A stretch of DNA of 47,516 nucleotides, taken from CAMAVH01 sp964628235 (GTDB lineage: Bacteria > Pseudomonadota > Alphaproteobacteria > SMXQ01). The stretch lies in contig CAZVLU010000026.1 of assembly GCA_964628235.1 (NCBI GenBank), positions 1-47,516 on the forward strand, in the 5' to 3' direction. Numbering within the stretch: the stretch's first letter is position 1; each line of letters opens with the position of its first letter. Below, in pieces: positions 42,589 to 47,516 of this stretch. The translations under genes and the position numbers were made by a program. The notes under the pieces were generated by a model that ran no database searches, was not told where the DNA came from, and saw only the letters and a program-made list of their open reading frames with translations.

Positions 42589-43379
42589 GTGCGGCGCGAA
42601 TACGTGTCGAGATCGGCTGCGGTGATCTCGTTCGAGGGAACGAGTTTATAATGCTTTTCTTCCAAGATTTTCACTTGGTCGTCTTGAACCGTTAATTCGA
42701 AAATGGCGATCAAATTATCTGCCATGAACTGCGCCGAAAGAGCGCGACAAATCAGTCGCGGGAATTTTTCGGCACAACAGACAATGTCCTGCTTCGTTTG
42801 AACGACGGATAGCTTATCGTTGCCGCCTTTCGCCTGGACGGGAAGAATATATTGCCGGCCGTTACGGTCGATAGCGACATAGACTTCGTCGATCTCGATT
42901 TGGCCTACTCCGGCAACGGAAGTGCGAAGGTGATTCTGTAGGGAATAAGTCGCGATACCCAGGAAAATATCGATCAGCCGATTGTAACGAACTTTAGCGA
43001 GAAGGGCTTGTTCGTCGGACAATGCATAGGCCGAAATGATTTCGGGCGTCGCGTCGGGTACTTTGATTGCCGCCAATTCGGCGTTGGGTAGAATTCGATT
43101 GATGCCCACAAGCTTAAAAGAGTATTGGCCCCGACCGCTTCCTTCGATAATCCATTCCTTTCCCCGCGGTTGCGTGTCGAGAATCGTTTGTGGCATCGCA
43201 GCGCGGTATCGGAACGAATAGAGGATATCGCCGAGATTTTTCGGGAGTTCGAGTTTGAGCTTTTCTGCAGCCGTCTCTAAATCTATGCGTTCGAAGCCCA
43301 GATTTACCGCTCCCTTCCGATATTTATCGAAAAAGATTTTCTCGACTAAAGCAGAGTAGAGATTAAGCGGTTTAGCCAT
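42585..43379 (-). CDS. Candidate type II restriction endonuclease
   Basis: 264 residues, no family I can name with certainty. The putative PD-(D/E)xK site reads QIEIDEVYVAIDRNGRQYIL (Asp164, Glu165) followed by VQAKGG (Gln182-Ala-Lys184), a plausible acidic-xx-(E/Q)xK core. An N-terminal helical region and YSFKLVGINRILP precede it. It is encoded 10 bp after a cytosine-5 methyltransferase, so it is probably the matching restriction enzyme; the recognition sequence is unknown. Composition is AT-richer than mltG. It could alternatively be an unrelated nuclease. Confidence 0.72.
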   Translation of the reverse strand: MAKPLNLYSALVEKIFFDKYRKGAVNLGFERIDLETAAEKLKLELPKNLGDILYSFRYRAAMPQTILDTQPRGKEWIIEGSGRGQYSFKLVGINRILPNAELAAIKVPDATPEIISAYALSDEQALLAKVRYNRLIDIFLGIATYSLQNHLRTSVAGVGQIEIDEVYVAIDRNGRQYILPVQAKGGNDKLSVVQTKQDIVCCAEKFPRLICRALSAQFMADNLIAIFELTVQDDQVKILEEKHYKLVPSNEITAADLDTYSRRT

Positions 43380-43389
43380 TCCGGTCCTT

Positions 43390-44712
43390 CTAGCTTGCGC
43401 TCAATCGCAGAGCTTCGATTTCGATTTGAGAGCGTTTTTTAGCGCCGCTCTTTCTATCTCGGCCGCCGATCGTTACGGATACGCCCCAATAACTCGCCGC
43501 TTCGGCCATTCCCATGCGAAGCAAAGCGGGATCGCCTAAGTCGATAGCCGATCCGATTCTCGTCGGTTTTGTTCCGAGAGCGGCGAGCACAACGGCGGCA
43601 ATCGCTCGACCGAGCGGCGGAGGAACTGCGTTGCCGATTTGACGGGCGCCGTGCCATTTGGTTTCGTTGAAACGAAACCAATCGGGGAAGCCATGTAGGC
43701 GTGCCATTTCTCTTACGGTAACGCAACGAGGGCTCGAATAGTGGATCGGTCGCGGACTCGTAAAAGCCCCGCGCGAAGAGTCGGTTCCGGCTCGAAGTGT
43801 GTTCGATAGGCCGTTTACGGGAAGTTTAAAGAAACGGGAGATCGGTTCTACGTTACCGGGTTTCGTCTCGGCAAAACGACGTCTTGAAATGAGAGAATGA
43901 TCCGTTCTGGCGCTGGACGTCAGTGCGGCGTTATCCCAATTCCGAGGGTAGCCGAAATGCCAAGCCTCGTTGCTTAAGCAGCGCATGGTTTTTGCGTAAT
44001 CGCTAGGAACTCCCCATACGGCATTGGCGACTTCATCGCCGTGAGCGAGTTCAGGATAGTCTTCCGCTTCCGGAAGATCGCTAAGCGCTTCATAGACGCT
44101 TGGGCCCTTTTTGAGATCGCTAAGCGAAGCTGCGGAATCGGCCGGTGCGGTTTGAAGATGGGGATAGGTGGGCAGCTTCAGTCCTTCTTTCGCTCCCATC
44201 AAAATTAAGCGTTCGCGGGCTTGAGGCACTCCATAATGCGCCGCATTCAGGACCTTCCAAGGCAGCCTTACTTGATATCCAAGCCTCCGAAACGCATCGA
44301 TTAGTTCTTCGAGAAACTGACGATGGCGCCCCAAAGTCAGTCCTTTCACGTTCTCGAAAACGAAATAGTCGGAATCTAATTCTCCGACGATGCGCACGAA
44401 CTCTTTGACGAGGGAATTGCGCGGATCATCGAGCGCGCGTTGACCGATAAGCGAAAAACCTTGGCAAGGCGCACCGCCGAATACGACATCGACTTTTCTT
44501 TTTCCGATTTTTGCAGCGCGACGAATTTCGTCTCCCGACAGGCCGACGACGGAGACGGGTAGAACGGCGCAATGCGGAAAATTGAATTTGTGAACTGCGG
44601 CATGGACAGGATCGATCTCGACTGCGGCGACCACATCGAAGCCAGCCTGTTCGAAACCGAGGCTCAAACCGCCTGCGCCGGAAAACAAATCGATGCCAAG
44701 GGGGCGGGTCAT
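43390..44712 (-). CDS. DNA cytosine-5 methyltransferase (type II modification enzyme)
   Basis: 440 residues. All C5-methylase landmarks are present: motif I GIDLFSGAGGLS (about 6-17), the catalytic PCQGFS, ENVKGL, QARERLILMG and the closing GNAVPPPLG. A variable target region lies at about 200-330, which determines specificity but is not readable by eye. A roughly 70-residue tail follows the last motif (IGSAIDLGDPALLRMGM onwards). It protects host DNA from the adjacent nuclease. Being paired with vsr suggests a Dcm-like role, but CCWGG specificity is not shown. Confidence 0.94.
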   Translation of the reverse strand: MTRPLGIDLFSGAGGLSLGFEQAGFDVVAAVEIDPVHAAVHKFNFPHCAVLPVSVVGLSGDEIRRAAKIGKRKVDVVFGGAPCQGFSLIGQRALDDPRNSLVKEFVRIVGELDSDYFVFENVKGLTLGRHRQFLEELIDAFRRLGYQVRLPWKVLNAAHYGVPQARERLILMGAKEGLKLPTYPHLQTAPADSAASLSDLKKGPSVYEALSDLPEAEDYPELAHGDEVANAVWGVPSDYAKTMRCLSNEAWHFGYPRNWDNAALTSSARTDHSLISRRRFAETKPGNVEPISRFFKLPVNGLSNTLRAGTDSSRGAFTSPRPIHYSSPRCVTVREMARLHGFPDWFRFNETKWHGARQIGNAVPPPLGRAIAAVVLAALGTKPTRIGSAIDLGDPALLRMGMAEAASYWGVSVTIGGRDRKSGAKKRSQIEIEALRLSAS

Positions 44713-44736
44713 ATTGCGTTCTCGTATTGTTCTAAA

Positions 44737-44768
44737 TCTAACCCAAGATAGCGTAGGTTAGACTACGC
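44737..44768. promoter_or_regulatory. Two mutually exclusive inverted repeats between vsr and the methylase gene
   Basis: TCTAACC (44737-44743) pairs with GGTTAGA (44756-44762). GCGTAG (44751-44756) pairs with CTACGC (44763-44768) using GTTAGA as loop. The two hairpins share bases, so only one can form. They lie in the 58-bp gap that must hold the methylase start signals. They could be an operator pair for self-control of the methylase or an RNA switch. Confidence 0.5.
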
Positions 44769-44770
44769 AA

Positions 44771-45190
44771 TCAACTACTTCTAGCGTGTCCCAAAAATTC
44801 TGCGATCTTATTTAAGGTCTTGTTTTCGATACGAAGTTGGCAGGCCCAGACCGTTTTGGCTTCCCAACCATATTGCCGCAAAAGTCTAGCTTTGTTGCGG
44901 TCACGTTTTTTATTGGCGGCGATTTTAGGTCCCCAGTATTCGAGCCGGCTCTTCGGTAGTTTCCCCCAGCGGCATCCATGGCCGTGCCAAAAGCAGCCAT
45001 GGACGAAAATCGCTTTTTTCCGCGATGGGAAAACTAAATCGGGCGATCCAGGTAGATCGCGACGATGAAGTCGAAACCTGTAACCGAGTTTATGTAGCGC
45101 GCTTCTAAGAGCGATCTCGGGCTTCGTGTTTTTGCTTTTGACGCTCGCCATGATGGCGCTGCGGGTTTCTTTGGAAACTCTGTCGGCCAT
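44771..45190 (-). CDS. vsr: Very short patch repair endonuclease
   Basis: 139 residues. It nicks 5' of the T in T:G mismatches left by deamination of 5-methylcytosine. Catalytic residues match E. coli Vsr by number: Glu25 (KNTKPEIALR), Asp51 (GSPDLVF), His64 and His69 (FVHGCFWHGHGCRWG), and zinc ligands Cys66, His71, Cys73 and Cys117. It sits first in the minus-strand order vsr, methylase, endonuclease and is AT-richer than neighbouring housekeeping genes. Confidence 0.95.
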   Translation of the reverse strand: MADRVSKETRSAIMASVKSKNTKPEIALRSALHKLGYRFRLHRRDLPGSPDLVFPSRKKAIFVHGCFWHGHGCRWGKLPKSRLEYWGPKIAANKKRDRNKARLLRQYGWEAKTVWACQLRIENKTLNKIAEFLGHARSS

Positions 45191-45208
45191 CCTTCGCTCT
45201 TATGTTTC

Positions 45209-46045
45209 CTACCGCCCCGGCTTGTCCGGCAGCTTGTTGAGGAAGCGATCGGTGAAGCTCGGCGGCAGGGCCGCTAGCAGCCACACGGCGGCATAGAGCC
45301 GGAACGGGAAGGCGATGCGCGATGTGTTGGCGCGCAGGCCCTTGGCGATGATTTCGGCGGCCGGTTCGGCGTCCATCAGGAACGGCATCGGGAAGGGGTT
45401 CACCGCCGTCATCGGCGTGCGGATGAAGCCGGGGCAGACGACGGAGAGTTCGATACCGTCGGTCGCCAGCGTGCCGCGCAAGCCTTCGCCCCAGGCGCGC
45501 ACGGCGGCCTTGGTGGCGCAATAGGCCGGCGCGCCCGGCAGGCCGCGAAAGCTCGCCAGCGAGCTGACGATGGCGATTTGGCCTTTGACCCATTTGCCTT
45601 TCTCTGCGGCGCGCGCCGGATGGGCGCGCATCAGGTCGATCGCCGGCAGCACCGTGTTCATCACGCCGGTAACGTTGACCGAAAAAATGCGCCGCGCCTG
45701 TTCGGCGCTTTCGATTTTGGCCGGGCTGCCGAGCGTGCCGCCTTCGGTCGAGCCATCGCCGCCGCTGCCGCCCGAGATTCCGGCGTTGGCGATAACGAGA
45801 TCGAGCGGCGCTTGGGCGTCGGACCGTTTGATCCAGTCGGTCATGGCGGCGCGATCGGTGACGTCGATCATGGCGCTTTCGACCGTGGCGCCCTTCACGC
45901 GGCAGGTTTCGGCGATGTTGTCGACGCGCGGGCGGTGGCGGCCGCCGAGGAACAGGGTGACGCCAGGGCTGGCGTAGAGCACCGCCAGGGCTGCGCCGAG
46001 CCCGCTGGAGGCGCCGGTGATAAGGATGCTTTTGGGGGACTGCAT
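45209..46045 (-). CDS. SDR family NAD(P)-dependent oxidoreductase
   Basis: 278 residues. Cofactor loop TGASSGLGAAL (about 10-20), VIANAGISGG, Ser in IVSSLASF, Tyr/Lys in YCATKAAV and SVVCPGFIRTPM. A proline-rich hydrophobic C-terminus (RLYAAVWLLAALPPSF) is typical of membrane-associated SDRs. Substrate unknown. GC-rich like the chromosome, so it belongs to the ancestral neighbourhood upstream of yicC and not to the vsr island. It ends 19 bp before vsr. Confidence 0.88.
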   Translation of the reverse strand: MQSPKSILITGASSGLGAALAVLYASPGVTLFLGGRHRPRVDNIAETCRVKGATVESAMIDVTDRAAMTDWIKRSDAQAPLDLVIANAGISGGSGGDGSTEGGTLGSPAKIESAEQARRIFSVNVTGVMNTVLPAIDLMRAHPARAAEKGKWVKGQIAIVSSLASFRGLPGAPAYCATKAAVRAWGEGLRGTLATDGIELSVVCPGFIRTPMTAVNPFPMPFLMDAEPAAEIIAKGLRANTSRIAFPFRLYAAVWLLAALPPSFTDRFLNKLPDKPGR

Positions 46046-46182
46046 GGCCGTACCCTAGGCTGTGGCGCTCTGGCCGGCTAGCCCAATGCCGGGTTGTTCG
46101 GCCCCCATCGGCCGCGCTATATTGCGGCCCGCGTTTTCTGGCCCACTAAATACGGGGCCGCTGAGGGGATTTGGGGGCAGTT

Positions 46183-47070
46183 TTGAGCGTCGCCAGCATG
46201 ACCGGGTTCGCCCGCGCCGCCGGACAGATGGACGACATCGGCTGGCAATGGGAGGTCAAAAGCGTCAACGGGCGCGGCCTCGACTTGCGCATCCGCTTGG
46301 CGCCCGGCACGGAAAGCCTCGAGGTGGCGACCCGTGCCGCCCTGGCCGAAAAGTTCAGCCGCGGCAGCTTCAGCGTCAATCTCGCGGTCACCCGTTCGGC
46401 CAGCGCCGGTCGCTTCCTGCTCAATCGCGACCTGCTCGACCAACTCGTCGGCGTCATGGCCGACGTCAAGGCGCGCATCCCCGATGCCGCCGCGCCGCAG
46501 ATCGACGGCCTGCTGCGCGTCAAAGGCGTGCTGGAGGAAGTCGAGCCGGCCGAGAGCGAAGAGGCCAAGGCGGCGCGCGACAAAGCGATGCTCAAGAGCC
46601 TCGCCGAAGCGCTGACCGCCGTCGCCGCCGCGCGCGCCGCCGAAGGCGACAAGCTCGCCGGCGTGCTCGAAGGCCATATCGCCAAAATCGCGGCGCTCGC
46701 CACGCAGGCCGCCGGCATCGCCGGGGCGCAGCCCGCCGCCATCAAGGCGCGCCTCGCCGCCAAGCTGAAGGATTTGCTCGGCGGCGCCGGGCTGTCCGAG
46801 GATCGCTTGATCCAAGAGGTCGCGCTGCTCGCCGCCAAGGCCGACGTACGCGAGGAGTTGGACCGTCTGACCGCACATGTGTCGCAGGCGCGCGAATTGC
46901 TGGCGGCCAAAGAGCCGGTCGGTCGCCGTCTCGATTTCCTGTCGCAGGAGTTTAACCGCGAGGCCAACACGCTCTGCTCGAAGGCCGAGGACCTGGAGCT
47001 GACGCGCGTCGGCTTGGAGCTGAAGGCGACGATCGAGCAATTCCGCGAGCAGGTGCAGAATGTCGAGTAA
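46183..47070 (+). CDS. yicC: YicC/YloC family endoribonuclease
   Basis: 295 residues from TTG 46183, behind GGGGGCAG; this yields SVASMTGFAR, the typical YicC opening, while ATG 46198 would begin directly at MTGFAR. The family end CSKAEDLELTRVGLELKATIEQFREQVQNVE spans the last 30 residues. YicC-type proteins are RNases that in E. coli act on sRNAs such as RyhB. Its stop overlaps the gmk start region (47060-47070), the classic yicC-gmk pair. Confidence 0.9.
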   Translation: MSVASMTGFARAAGQMDDIGWQWEVKSVNGRGLDLRIRLAPGTESLEVATRAALAEKFSRGSFSVNLAVTRSASAGRFLLNRDLLDQLVGVMADVKARIPDAAAPQIDGLLRVKGVLEEVEPAESEEAKAARDKAMLKSLAEALTAVAAARAAEGDKLAGVLEGHIAKIAALATQAAGIAGAQPAAIKARLAAKLKDLLGGAGLSEDRLIQEVALLAAKADVREELDRLTAHVSQARELLAAKEPVGRRLDFLSQEFNREANTLCSKAEDLELTRVGLELKATIEQFREQVQNVE

Positions 47071-47516
47071 GCCGCGCGCCCCGGCGTCCGGCGACGCGCC
47101 GCACGATCCATTCTCCATCCACCGCCGCGGCGTCATGCTGGTGCTGTCGTCGCCGTCGGGCGCCGGCAAGACGACGATTTCGCGCGCCCTGTTGGAGCGC
47201 GAAGCCAACCTCACCATGTCGATCTCGGCGACGACGCGGCCCAAGCGGCCGGGCGAGACGGCGGGCGTCGATTACATCTTCGTCGATCCGACCGCATTCA
47301 ACCTGATGGTGAACCGTCAGGAATTGCTCGAACATGCCCGCGTGTTCGAGAATTACTACGGCACGCCGAAAGCGCCGGTCGAAGCCGCGCTGTCCGCCGG
47401 CAAGGACGTGCTGTTCGACATCGACTGGCAGGGAACGCAGCAGCTCAGCGAGAACGCGCGCGACGATCTCGTCACCGTGTTCCTCCTGCCGCCCTCGACG
47501 CAGGAATTTGAGCGCC
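47060..47516 (+). CDS. gmk: Guanylate kinase (5' part, cut by window end)
   Basis: The frame opened by ATG 47060 runs to the last base, 152 codons. After an unconserved stretch of about 25 residues it reads VMLVLSSPSGAGKTTISRALLE (P-loop at about 32-39), SISATTRPKRPGE and GVDYIF of the GMP-binding region, and VLFDIDWQGTQQL. It phosphorylates GMP to GDP, downstream of guaA's product. The missing C-terminus is beyond the window. Confidence 0.95.
   Translation, partial: MSSKPRAPASGDAPHDPFSIHRRGVMLVLSSPSGAGKTTISRALLEREANLTMSISATTRPKRPGETAGVDYIFVDPTAFNLMVNRQELLEHARVFENYYGTPKAPVEAALSAGKDVLFDIDWQGTQQLSENARDDLVTVFLLPPSTQEFER

Overview
This 47.5 kb window is GC-rich chromosomal DNA from an alphaproteobacterium. 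The evidence is gene order and families: yfgM-like/bamB/der; a dnaB-alr-mlaE-mlaF-radA-cvpA-purF-SDR chain; rpsF-rpsR-DUF2232-rplI; fabD-fabG-acpP-fabF-mltG and yicC-gmk; plus DUF2794, DUF6460 and bactofilin genes. Hyphomicrobiales or Rhodospirillales seem most likely, but the genus cannot be fixed from sequence reading alone. No tRNA, rRNA, CRISPR array or transposase was seen.

Layout. 1-1629: guaA. 1630-3600: an AT-richer three-gene cassette of unnamed proteins (two with winged-helix-like ends, one with a HEPN-like RN-x5-H motif), the best candidate for an undescribed system. 3813-5097: DUF6460, an MTA/SAH nucleosidase and an ArsC-family reductase. 5118-5823: AbrB-fold antitoxin and Doc toxin behind a palindromic operator. 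5831-8865 (minus): an ECF42-type sigma operon (DGPF protein, sigma factor, SRPBCC, NTF2-like and VOC proteins). 9032-13538: MAPEG protein, Bug-type binding protein, a haem-c-binding sensor kinase, bactofilin and DUF2794. 13820-17276: yfgM-like, bamB, der. 17435-26166 (minus): SDR, purF, cvpA, radA, mlaF, mlaE, alr, dnaB.

26188-35460 is an accessory block between dnaB and rplI: paired DnaA boxes, vapBC with a nested palindromic operator, a small exported protein, cfa, a Gdx/SugE exporter and a complete type I restriction-modification system (hsdM, hsdS, hsdR). 35488-37865 (minus) is the rpsF-rpsR-DUF2232-rplI operon, and 38118-42588 is the fatty-acid synthesis cluster plus mltG. 42585-45190 is a lower-GC type II restriction island (vsr, dcm-type methylase, candidate endonuclease) placed between mltG and an SDR gene/yicC/gmk; gmk runs off the window end.

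Overall, housekeeping operons for replication, translation, lipid, envelope and purine metabolism are interrupted at several junctions by defence-type modules: two restriction systems, two toxin-antitoxin pairs and one uncharacterised cassette. Many neighbouring genes share 4-bp ATGA or GTGA overlaps, which indicates translational coupling. Coordinates and motifs were read by eye; family assignments rest on recognition of motifs and not on database searches.
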